A program made the translations under genes and the position numbers. DNA of 64,000 nucleotides from Rostratula benghalensis (lineage: Eukaryota; Chordata; Aves; Charadriiformes; Rostratulidae), in NCBI GenBank assembly GCA_013399305.1, contig VXAI01000082.1, positions 1,498,793 to 1,562,792 on the forward strand. Direction: 5' to 3'. Below the pieces are notes generated by a model. That model worked only from the letters and a program-made list of their open reading frames with translations. It ran no database searches and was not told the DNA's origin. Of this stretch, positions 26,176-37,400 are shown in pieces. Position 1 is the first letter of the stretch, and the number at the start of each line of letters is the position of its first letter.

Positions 26176-29100
26176 TTAACACCAAACAAAATCAATATGG
26201 ATTGCAGTCAATTTTTTAAATATTAGATCTAGCTTTGATTCTGAGCATATTTTAGCTTTGATTTTTAATTTCTTCAAGTAAGAATTTTGAAAGCATGTTT
26301 GAAGCAACTTGAAGTGGTCCTTAATTTTAGATTATGAAAAGTGCCTTTGACTTTAATAAAATCCAACATGTAATTAAGACTGTTGGTCAAAAAGATTCAT
26401 CCTAGTACTGCATGTCCCCAGTATACCACTTCCCACGTTGACATGTCAGGTTAGTGTTGGTTATTTTTCGTTGTTTATGCACGCAAGCACAGAATCAGGA
26501 TTTTAAAATTAGCACTATCTTTAGTCATAAACATGTACCATTTACCATGCTTATTTTAAAGCCAAAGGAGCTATCAATGCAATATTAATGAATGCCTTCT
26601 AGAGTGGCTAAAATAATTTCTGACATTATGGAATGTGATTGGCATAAAATGGCTACAGAAGCCAGCTAGAGTGAGCAGAGGCTTGGATTACAACAAAAGC
26701 CAGCATTTGCCATAAACTAATTCAGCTGCTGCTAACCATGTACCAATAGAAGTCACTAACACAGTAGCTAGACTTTCAAATCCATAATTCTTCTGCGTAA
26801 TCTACTCTTGCACTGCCAGCAGTGTGCAAAATCAATAAACAAAACCCTTTCCATGCTTGATGCTAGTCAGATGAAAAAGTATGCAAAGGAGTGGAAGGGC
26901 AGAATCAAAAAGCTTTAAACTTTGTGAAGTTACCAATGGTTTGCAGAGTGAACATTTTTTTTCAGTTGTGGTTTTAAATTATTGTTAGGGAAAAAACAAG
27001 CTGCCAGTTTTTTTCTCTCTGAAGGGGTCCCAGAAAGCACAAAAAGCCTTCACTCACTCTTGTCCAGATTACCCTTTCCTCTCATGTGCATTTTGTACCT
27101 CTCCCTCCATTTTTCAGGCCTCCCACTTTTCCTATTTTTATGACTGTAAACCCTCAATGTCCCGACATTTCCTTCCCAGTCATCACACCTTTCTACTGCG
27201 AGGTTTCTCATTACCTTGAAGGCTGACTTTTTGCACAGACAGCTTCTGTGCCACCCTCCCCACCCTGGTGCCAGTCAACTGTGCTAAATCCAGACATTCC
27301 AGATGCCACAGATACTTGTCCATTACATTATCTCCGTTCAGCCCATCTGCCAAAATCAAATTTGCTGGATTGGGGACTAAACAAATGCTTCCCCTTCCCT
27401 GGCCTCTGGTAGCACTAAGCCAGCTTAGAGTCAGTAATAACAGCAGAACTTTGAACTCAGGACTTTTGGTTTTGCCTGAAGACAACAAACTCAACAAATT
27501 CAAATGAACACATGAGCTCTCCTATCATATTTATATATTGCTCCATTATTGAAAAATGCTTCCAAAACCTCATCTCTGCACTATTTTACCACCTAAAAGG
27601 CCTAATGTTCAAGCCCTAGAATGGAATCAGAACTTTCTAACAAATAAATAGTAGCAGTAAGTATTTATCAATGCAGTTATCTTTGCAGTCCTCAATAACC
27701 ACACTGCTATTTTGTATACACATGTACTGCATACCATCTGCTGATGTTTATTTTAATTCACCAGGAAAGGCCTGTGTTTAAGTAGGAATTTAAGTGACAG
27801 AATCGGAACAAAAGGAAAAGGGCAGCAGAATAAACTGAATAAATTCCAAATATGACTTGTAAAGGCAGACAATATAAAAGCTATAATCTTAGTTTAATCC
27901 CCACACTTTTTAAACATAGTAATTACTAGACATCTGCTGGTAACACAGCCTTGCTATTGGATAACCTTAATTACCCTGTAATATTTCCTGACACTCCCCA
28001 AAATATGCCCTATGGATAATAATTCATTCATGGTTCAGCCCCATTATTAGCTACTAATTCAAACAATCAAGACAAAGACAACGAACAGATGACCTTGAAC
28101 AATTACCCACTCACTGAACAGAATTTATTTCACGCTTTTCAAAGACTTTGCTGCTTTCCTGGCTTCATGAGCAGCACTCAAAAATTAGCAAAATGCAAGC
28201 AAGAAAAGGGCTGCAGAATAAAAGATTTCCTGGGATACTCCAGGTCCCTTAAACATCATTTGCTTGTATTAACAACATAATAGTTACTGCAATATATTTC
28301 ATTTTCTAAGATGAAATAGGGACCTAGACAGACTAGGTCCAAAACCCAATACTATTGTTTTATTAGACTGGATTTGAAAGCCGATTAATTATCTGTAATA
28401 ACAGTATTGGGAAACGTGGAATAGAAACAAGAAGAGGTAAAATGAATGGAATTCATGCAACTGTTGCAGAAGCAGATACAATATTATTGACTTCAGTACT
28501 GAAACAGATGGCTGCGAAAGTCTGATGCTTCCCAGGAAATATTTCAAGCCACAGGTCACATGTTGTCCTCATTTGAGCCGCTATAACCTGATGTCTTTCT
28601 TTTTGATTGAACAGGTAAAGATCAAGTGCATAGGACAGGCCATTATTGCCCAGCAAAACTAATCTCTACTCCTCTTGTTTATTTTGAGAAATTATCATTG
28701 TGATGAACATGAAAGGGGATATGGCTTTTAAAATTATTATCGTAATCAGGTTTTGGACATATTTTCTTCAGATTAGTATAAGGAGAAAGGTACATGGAGA
28801 CGTATAAGAAGGTGTTGTCCTTTTCACTATACTTCAGTTCATTCTATCTTTGAGACAGTAGGAGATCCCTTGCAATCCATCTGAAAATCAAAACGTTCAG
28901 GTTCAGCTGGAAATAGAATTAGAATTACTAAACTGGTAGGAAAATAAACTTGAAGCAAAATATTGAAAAAAAAAAGAAAATGTAAATTAAAAGACAAAGT
29001 GAAAACAAAAGCATTGTTTTTTTGAGGAGGTTCTGAGAACTACATTGTTTTTGTAGGAATATAGTTAAATTTCTTGAACATCTGTAAAAGAGAATGACAG

Positions 29101-29201
29101 AAAGAAGATATTATAAGTAAAATAAAAGCATAGAAAGACAGAGGCTACAAATTTCCCCATGCCAAAATCAATACTATGATAAAAATGATTGAAACCCACA
29201 C

Positions 29202-29220
29202 TTATTTATTTATTTATTTT
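29202..29220. repeat. (TTAT)n microsatellite
   Basis: Four to five TTAT units in a row followed by a short T run. Short simple repeat with no other content. Confidence 0.85.
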
Positions 29221-29827
29221 TATGTGCTAATCACACTGACTTTAAAGGTGAGATTTTTTTAATGTAAAGTTCCTAAGAACGAACAACCTTGTGCAGGTTA
29301 GGGTAGGACAGTTAGTCACAGTTCTGGCCAAACAATAATAAAGCCACAGGTAAAAGGACAATGATAGTTCTCAATCTTAAGAGGTATGCAGTCTTCAAAT
29401 GGAAAGCACTCCAGGGAAGGTGGAGTAGAAAAGGATTTTTGTCTCCAATGGAAAACATGAAATTGCAATATCTTCAAAGAAAAAATATTTGTGTCAACAT
29501 GGCATTATAGACTACTTGAAGCTTCTTGTTGAAGCTATGCTCTCTGAGGATGCTTTGCTTATCAATTATGCCTATTAAAACTTCTAAGATTTAAAAGTTC
29601 ATCTCCCAGAAATGTGGTATACAACATGAGATTTCTCTTCTAGTTCAAAGCAGATATTTTTCACTACCTATCTGAAGCTGCTCTTCAAGGATGACATTGA
29701 AGTGTTAGCACTTCTCCCTGTAATGTTATAATTTTATAGGGTAGTGAGAGTGCATCCATGAAATGCTCACTTCAAGATTGGATACCTTTCAAAAAGGTAA
29801 TTTTATAAGCATTTTCAGTAACAATAT

Positions 29828-29880
29828 ACTGGATTAGATTTGGCATAGTCATATAGTCTCTTCTGGCCTCAAAATTCATT
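29828..29880 (+). mobile_element. Possible CR1/L3 3'-end relic
   Basis: The order 'tactggattagattt' then 'agtctcttctggcctcaaaattc' matches the general pattern of the L3/CR1 3' UTR (a 'ggactagat' block, a 'gtcccttctggcc' block, an 'aattct' tail). No upstream element can be seen. Weak call. Confidence 0.35.
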
Positions 29881-30323
29881 AATTACATCAGCTTTCTTCC
29901 TTAACCTCTTTTCTTGTGGTGTTTTCGTGACCACAATCCAACATTTGGGATTTTCATTAGGAAGTACGTTTGTTATAGCTAGAACTCATCTAGAAGTGGA
30001 CATTTGACATTTTCTTTCCCAGATCAAAAGTAACCTCTCAGGTCATAATCAAACATCTAGGAAACAAGTTTGTTATCACGTCTTTGTAAGAACAGTATGT
30101 TTTGTTTAGATTTCAAAAATCACTCATGTAATGTATGGTTGACATAAAATATTTTCCTGTGCATAAATTAATAAAATAATCTATTGGCCATGGGTTACAA
30201 ATGGCCTTTTCTAATGCATAAATATTCAAATTATTATCTTTGAGGGGAAAGTTTGAAGTACATTTGTTATTAATTTCTGTACAGACTAAATTAATGTAAC
30301 TTGCCTGCAGCTCATGTCCTTGC

Positions 30324-30714
30324 TCATTCAGGAACTGAAATGTCATGTACAGCAAGACAGTCTTCTCTTCTAATTAATGTGGTCACAAACCAAACAAAAC
30401 ACAATATGCAAATAAGAGCTGTGATGATTAAATGAAATGCTGTCCCTCCAGGAACAAAACACTCAAAATAAACAAATTTTGTATAGTTGGATTTGAAAGG
30501 CACATCTGTTGAAACTGAAAGTATTTTGCCTAAATTACATCTGATTACTAATAGGTACTGTGTTCCAATTATTTCAGGGAAACGTAAAAAGTTTTTGACA
30601 GAGTTCAGGTCCAGAATGAACTGCATAACTAGTGTGCTTAATCTTAGATGTTGGGCCAATCTCAAAATTAAGTTTACATTTCTGTTCACATCTGAAAATC
30701 CTCCTACTAAGCCA
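30324..30714 (-). other. Open frame with membrane-like segment
   Basis: On the minus strand a frame is open from about 30714 to the stop at 30324, giving up to ~129 codons. The C-terminal third holds a possible glycosylation site (NYT) and a hydrophobic run of about 22 residues ending 'WFVTTLIRRED', the arrangement of a single-pass membrane protein with a short tail. No ATG with good context and no strong splice acceptor is clear, and the region is AT-rich, which favours hydrophobic chance peptides. Not recognised. Confidence 0.15.
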
Positions 30715-31373
30715 ATATGAATCTAGGTAATTTCTCTTTAGGAGTGTTACATGGCTAGAAGACATGCTAAAGAATACAGAACTTCATTTTCAAGCTCTTA
30801 ATCTTATGAATACTACCGAATGCCATAAAGCCAACACAAAAAACCCAAATTTATCTACAGAGTTAAGGGTACTTACAAAAATACGATTCTAAGAAAAATT
30901 AGTGGTTTGCATCAGTTGTGACATTATCATTTAGCATGTTTGTCCTAATCTCTTGGAGCAGACAACAGTGAGTGAGCATTTTGCATGATTATTTTAGAAA
31001 ATATCTACTTATTAAATGAATGGTCGAAATCAGGCAGAATAGTGATCAGTTTCACTAACAAGAATTCTGATTCAAACATTCTTTAGCCAGCTACTTCAAC
31101 AGGGTTTGGTGTCCCTTTTTAGACTGGAAAGCATCAAACTGGTTACTAGCATCTTCAAAGCAGAAATTACACCTCCCTCCTTGTTATCCAATGGGAGTTT
31201 TGACAATGGATCTACAACCAGTTTCACTTACTAGACCCTTCTGGGGTGGAACACCACATCCTAGAGTCAGTAATTTTCTGTTTCTCACTAAAGCTTCACA
31301 CTAAACGGACCCTTTATCCTGTGAACCTTGGAATTCTTATGTTTTTAAAAATATTCCATTCCAGAGATCCCTT

Positions 31374-31625
31374 TCAAGATGAAAACAAGACAAGGGAGAA
31401 GGTGACAATTTCCTGAAGTAAATCCAGAGCACTTGCCCGACATGTAGGAAACTGACATTCCTGGAATGAATCAGGTACAACAAGATGTGGCATACAACTT
31501 TCTTGATCATAAGCAATTGTTCTGACCACCAAAGTCTTAATTAGTTTTGTCTGCCTGGACACATAGATCTTTTCCAATACAACCTCCATCAAAACTGTTA
31601 TACTCCCTTGAGAAATTTTAATGTC
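31374..31625 (-). other. Open frame of balanced composition, unrecognised
   Basis: A minus-strand frame of 72 codons from an ATG at 31590, open a few codons further upstream. It contains 'DQESCMPHLVVPDSFQECQ' and four cysteines, a composition unlike the AT-driven frames nearby. No clear splice acceptor precedes it. It may be part of the same hypothetical minus-strand gene as the 34.3 kb candidate exon, or chance. Confidence 0.15.
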
Positions 31626-32949
31626 AAGTTATTGGTATTTTTCAATAAAATGTATTTCTGCTTAACTTGATTTTTCAAACGAGAATATGACCTTTAAAGA
31701 CCCTTGAAAATTTACAGATACAGAAAGTATAAAGCAATAAATAAATCATCATCTGTATAGGCAAAGATGATATTCTGCCAGAGTAGACCTTTTAGATACA
31801 AGAGGGCTGTCCAGACCAAGAAAGGACTTTGAGAGTAGTAGAATCTTATTGCTTCTTAGTTGCACCATTAAGCAATCAAGGCTTCAGACCTGCTAAGGCC
31901 TAATCCAGAAAACCCAATGGAAGAGCTGAGCTTCAATTGTTACCACCTGCTTTTAATTTTGTGGATTTTCCCAGCGCCCCTTCACATGAAAGATTCTTTT
32001 TCTTTCTTAGACTGAATGCTTTTTCCTGCTTATGTTTTCTGTCCCCTTCTTGGATTCATGACTGACTACCTTTATTGTCAATGTAGTCAATTCCTAGCCT
32101 ATACCTAAGATTTTTACTATAATGCATTTTTTTAATGGGAATAAACAAATCTGCCTGCTTTTTTGCTTCTCCCTGCTTCCAGTACTTCCTCTGTGCTGCC
32201 CAATTCCTTCTTCCTTTTTTCGTAGCTTAATCTCTACTTCTACATCCTGCAAAATTATTTTTATATATCATAGATAGAATATATATCTTTATTCCTTCTT
32301 ACCATTCTCTCCCTACTTCTATTTCATACATTGTCTTCAATGTCCAAATTTGGTTTAGATTACAAAGCTTTAAGAATTTTTTTTTCCAAAATAATACTTT
32401 AATTACTTAGTTTTATAATGAAGGAAAATGTGCTTGGTTGTTTGAAATTAGCAAATATTATCCCACCTTCTGAATGGCAGATAACAACTTGAATCATACA
32501 GTCTTTTCTCTCTGAAGCCAAGCACTAAGTGCCTGAAGCGCATTTAGAACTTGCGACTTTCGTTTTGCCACAGATGTATTACATCAGTCTGTTTTCGAGT
32601 TTTCTATTTGATGTGAAATGTCCTGCATACTGAACATTCATAAATTTTACCTGCTGCAGTCTGACTTGAAACATTTCTACTTGATGCTTTTTACATCTGT
32701 TCTCTGCAATATAACCTGTACCAATGCAAGGGACAGAAATCACTGTTGTCACATTTTTACTTCATGTATTTTCTGTGTGAAGTAGAAATTATAAACATAT
32801 GTAAGAAGCCATTGTTGATATAAGGAGACAGTTTTAGCAAAAAACTATGGTTTTTCCATTGCTATGTTGCCCGTTGAAGCTCAACATTGTCTGGCAACTA
32901 TCCTCAAGGGCAACTGTCTGGCCAGCTTAACAGTGGGCCCCCTGCCATC

Positions 32950-33095
32950 CTAACAGATGGGCACCAAGTGTAAGTAGCCATAAGACCATATAAGTGCATT
33001 TAGTGTGAAACTTGGGGCATAATTCCCAGCCTTGATCACCATATGGCTTTTCCATACTGAGTTTGTGATAAATGGGATGTGCAGTGGTAACTTAA
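32950..33095 (-). other. Possible exon on the minus strand
   Basis: On the minus strand a long pyrimidine-rich stretch ending 'gctgttcttgttcaag' forms a plausible acceptor at 33096-33097. The frame that stays open after it runs about 47 codons to TAG at 32950-32952 and includes 'HMVIKAGNYAPSFTLNAL'. No consensus donor is clear. Unrecognised; offered because it lies in the same orientation as the stronger candidate exon at 34251-34400. Confidence 0.15.
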
Positions 33096-33245
33096 CTTGA
33101 ACAAGAACAGCATTAAACAAAATAATAACAAGAATAACTCCCACCATGTGATAAACAGGGGCTAGGTTTGGAACTAGCAAGAGCAGTAGAAGAGTAGGAG
33201 TATTTTACATCATCGTCTTCCCACACTTATTTCTGTTGCTCCACT

Positions 33246-33296
33246 GTAAATGTCCCTTACAACCCATGACATTCTATGATTCTATTCTATGATTGT
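33246..33296 (+). mobile_element. CR1 3' tail fragment
   Basis: The sequence 'gtcccttacaacccatgacattctatgattctattctatgattg' is the end of a CR1 3' UTR: the 'gtcccttccaaccc' block followed by three ATTCTATG octamer units. The preceding part of the element is not recognisable, so this copy is either very short (strong 5' truncation) or decayed upstream. Confidence 0.85.
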
Positions 33297-34250
33297 AATC
33301 TGATGTGCACCAATACAGATTTTGCTGGAAAGAGTTAAAGCTGTACAGCTGAAGGTCTAGCACAATATATCTCTCTAGGTTCAGTTCCTACATCTGAAAG
33401 AGCAACATCTTTAATGAATGCTCATTTGAATTTGCTTGCTTTCCAACAGAATTCAAATAATCAACTCGGCTGGCATGAACACTTGCAGAAAGTAAATGTC
33501 AAAGTTGCTTATGTGAGCTTTTCCGGAAGTACAGTTTAAAGCTGTCCTTCTAAGAACTTCAGTTGAATTGTTTATCTAATTAGGAGGAGATAACTGACAG
33601 GCAGTATTTCATCAGAATCCTGAAGCAGCCATAATAGAGGATCGAACACAATCATGCTTTTGATTAACATTTATGAACCCTTTGTGAACTAACTTTCTAC
33701 TACCTGAAAAAAAAAGATATTTAAATTAGTGCCTATTTATGTAATGGTTACTTAGGCTACCAATAGCTTTTTTTCATATATTGTTACATATGGTTACAGC
33801 CCATTATGTTAATTTCCTCTTAAGAAAGCTGGATGTTTTGATTTTCTTTTTAACTATTAACATAAAAAGTTGAAGCTGAAACAGGTTATGTTTCAAAAAT
33901 CAGGATATTAACTAGGGACCTGTGTATCCTCAGGAGGCTTCAAATGCTTACTGAAGAGTTGAACAGGTGAGGGAGAGAAAAAACAAACACAGCAATAGAA
34001 CATGTCCTAGTCAGCATTGGAGTATAATTAATAATGGAAAATCCCCTTGGAAATACAGAATCTACCACAAGTATTAGGAGATCATATTCACAACAGAGAG
34101 AATGTCTTTGTGCTTCAATAGTGGCTCTCTTGAGAAACGAGCCTAAAAGTTGCTTAGCTTCCTGTTTCTTGTCTTTCAGAAGCTTTCAGGTCTGATTCAC
34201 TCAGTTTATCTGAAAACTATTTCTCAGTTGCCAGCCCTTCAAAACGGACC

Positions 34251-34400
34251 TTAAATATGGTCAAAGCACAGGCTCCTTCTGATAAGTGCAATAATTAATG
34301 CAGCACTGAAAATCATAGCTGGAATGATCTTCACTCCTGTTTCATGATACAAATTACTCCATAAATCTGTCCATCGTGAAGACTTAAATATGCCAAATTC
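34251..34400 (-). CDS. Candidate last exon, single-pass membrane protein
   Basis: On the minus strand a 27-base almost pure pyrimidine tract (complement of 34403-34430) leads into TTAG, a near-ideal splice acceptor at 34401-34402. Immediately after it one frame is open for 49 codons to TAA (34251-34253). The peptide has an N-terminal polar part rich in aromatic residues ('SSRWTDLWSNLYHE', residues 7-20), a hydrophobic stretch at residues 23-40 ('IIPAMIFSAALIIALI'), two arginines directly after it and a 7-residue tail. That order fits the end of a type I membrane protein: outer stalk, membrane span, positive stop-transfer, short cytosolic tail. No clear poly(A) signal was found just downstream, and no partner exon is certain. 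I do not recognise the family. It could be a living exon, the relic of a dead gene, or chance. Confidence 0.35.
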   Translation of the reverse strand, partial: EFGIFKSSRWTDLWSNLYHETGVKIIPAMIFSAALIIALIRRSLCFDHI

Positions 34401-34430
34401 CTAACAAAGAAAAAAACAAAAGAAAAAGGA

Positions 34431-37400
34431 TTTGAGTAAGATGAAATTAGACATGAGTGAAGTAAAAATAAACAGCTAGAAATGCTCTGACATTTATCAT
34501 CCTATGAAATCAGAAATACTATAGTTACCTCTTTTTGTCATGAAGAGAGGTACATTTTTATAACATAACTAACCTGCAGAACTGCCTATCTACAAGTGAT
34601 GAGAGAAACCAAGAGTTTCATTTGTTTAATTGCTCAGATATTTGTCTGAATAGTGAAATTAAAGAGGGTCTTCACAACAAGAGAAAAGTGCTCATCAACC
34701 CACTGCTTCATTCCATAAATCGTGAGTTTGGGTGAGGCCAGGTCTGTACATGAATCTCCCCAGTGGACAGTTGACCTGCAGAAGTTTCTGATGGTGGCAA
34801 TTACAAGAGCAGTGAAAGCCACGTGCTCCTTGGCTACATTTACAGGACTTCAGTTTCTTTGCATTCTTTACTTAGCTGAGGAGTGCAGCTTCTCCGCCAG
34901 TACAGGTAGTGACACAGAGCGACCCAGGAGGGACACAGCTCTCAATCTGGTCCTTGCTGATCATCTGCAAAACAGCACAGTGCACAAGCAGCTCTCCAAC
35001 ACCCATGTGGCTTCAGTGGTCCAAATCAGAATAAAAGATACAAATGTACCACAGAAGTGGATTGTAAGTATTGTGTGCATCTTAAAAGGAAATCCATTCT
35101 ATTTTGCTGCAGGTACTTTCAGAATATGAGCCACAGTTTTGGAATTAAGAAGCACCCAACCCTTTCAGAGAAAGCAATACATCTCTGATTGCAATTGCAG
35201 TGCATTCAAAACTATTAGAAACACATTTACAAATTTGTGGTCATTGTAAAAGTCTCAGAAATGCCTTATTTCTGCTTACATTTGCTGGTGTGATTTCAGA
35301 CCTTGTCAGCCAAAACAGAAATGCGTTGTGATTTAAGATCTCAGCTGCTGGGATCCAGTCAGTGGCCCAGCTAAAACTGACTCTGTCTCCTCAGTTTTGT
35401 TCCCACTCATGTAGGCTGTACAGAGGGGCTCCTGAACTCTGCTTGTCTGACCCCTGATGGAACCAGGAGCTGCAGAGCGGTGGGGCCTGCAGAGGATGCG
35501 CTTGCAGGGATGACGGTAGTGCTGGGGCTGGGGCTGTTCCTCCACCAGTGGTTCACAGCAGCACAGCGTCTCCAAGGCACGCTGACACCCAAAATTCTGT
35601 AGGTTGCTGCTACTCCTCACAGGTCCTCTGATAACAAACACAATTCAACTCTCATCAGCCTTTATGAGCCCCAAAAAAATTCATAATGGAAAGAATAGGG
35701 GGATTCTGCTTCTTGGGGATTTTTTGGTTTTTTTTACAGGATCAACCTCAGGTCATGGTATTCTGCAGACTTCTGAATAACCTGGTGTCCATAGTCATTT
35801 AAACAGGAATGAAACTTTTCAAGGTGTTTTTGGAAAATTAATTTAAGAAAAAATGTTTCCTTTTTGTCTGCTTTATAATAAATTGGCAATATTTTAAAAT
35901 GTGTCCAGATTTTTTTCCAGCAACTCTTGTTGTAAAGTGTTAAAGACATTAAATTCAGAATTAAATGCAACAGAAATGAATTGTTGTGGGTTTTTTTAAA
36001 ATTATTTTTATTATTATTTTTGTCTCCATTCCAGTTCTTCTTCTTCCTAAAATATTTTATTTTCTGAGGTATTGATCATTTGTTCAAAATTGCAAACTGG
36101 ACAGTGTAGTGCTGCTTCCAGATTCCTCTTTTATAATCCAAGGAATTTCTGTGTTTAATCTTTTGTTAGACCCTAAAGTTCTTTCATGCATGCACATTAT
36201 TTTCTAGTGATTGCCACCACATGAAAAGGGTGTTAATCCTCTGCTAATTAACAACTTGTTGAGGTCAACGGGGGTCAGCACTTTACATTTTTGGATTTAG
36301 AGAATTTTTGGTTCATTGGAACTTCTTGTTCTCATCCGTTCAGCTATTCCATAATTTTTTGGTTGGTGTATTTTTTTCTATGTCAATGATAGCATCCTCT
36401 TGCACTCTTAGCTCACTAAGTACATACTAAAAACTTTTGGTTTGACACAGGATTCAATTTGCTTGTACTTTTTAGTAGCCATACTAGCTAGTCTACAATC
36501 CCTTTGATTGCTTCATGCAGTTTAGGTGTTTTGTCTACTCAGGAAATGGAGTTTCCACTGCTTTCGACAGTCACACTAAATGTTTCACTGTATAGAGCAT
36601 TTCGCAATAAAAATATAATACAATACTCCCACAAAATCGTTAACAGTTTGTGAAAGGTATAAAAAAAATTCTGATTGGTAGAAAAATTATCAAAGAACGT
36701 CTTGCCACTTTTTAAAATTTATTTATGTAAATATTTCTTCATTACCGTATTAATCTGAAAATCAGCTTAATTAAGTTTAGACAATTTTAATTTCTTTCAC
36801 TATTACCTTCATCAAGTGCAATTCTATTAAATGGATATCAAGAACAGCTTTGTTTCTCTTTTCCAGATATCAAGAATAAAAAATATATAGTTTTTCTTTA
36901 GGGAAATAATGCATGCCAAAAATTTTCTTATCTAAGCAACATCAACAAGATCCACCTTATTTTTTATAGTATGTCAGTGACTCATGCTTATTTTCCAAAT
37001 GACCACATAGCAACCTTTTGGAGTACTGGTGAAATATAACTGTGCTGCCCTAACTCTGTATTTTCTTAAAAAGTTTCTGCAATTTCAAGAAAAGTAGACA
37101 GAAAGACAGCAGATGTTTTGTTTTGCATTCAGATCCCACAAACTGGGAAAAGTGCATGAGAAAAAGCATCACAGAAAGAGATTAATAAAACCTAACGGGG
37201 TTGAGAAATGATATGAATGAAGAAAAAAAAAAAAAAGGAAGGGCATCAGAACAGACCGTATCCATACAGTAATTAACAATCAGTTCTAGTCTTAGTAAGA
37301 TTTCCACAATTTTCCACACTGTGTGAAAAAACACTTCCTTCCTAATAAAATAATTTTATTTTTCTATCTTCAGATTAAGTTGAAGACCTCTTTCATCCCT

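Larger units (their letters stand above)
24090..30323. other. Unique AT-rich DNA with simple repeats
   Basis: No gene is supported. The stretch holds the poly-T tract at 26133-26173, a TTAT run at 29202-29220, a somewhat GC-richer patch at about 27180-27430 with a ~106-codon minus-strand frame of no recognisable kind, and a weak CR1-like string near 29830-29880. Confidence 0.5.

Noticed and set aside
34722..35129. 135-codon + strand frame
   Set aside because: No recognisable content, overlaps an equally open minus-strand frame, and the start context is ordinary. Kept only as part of the interval description.
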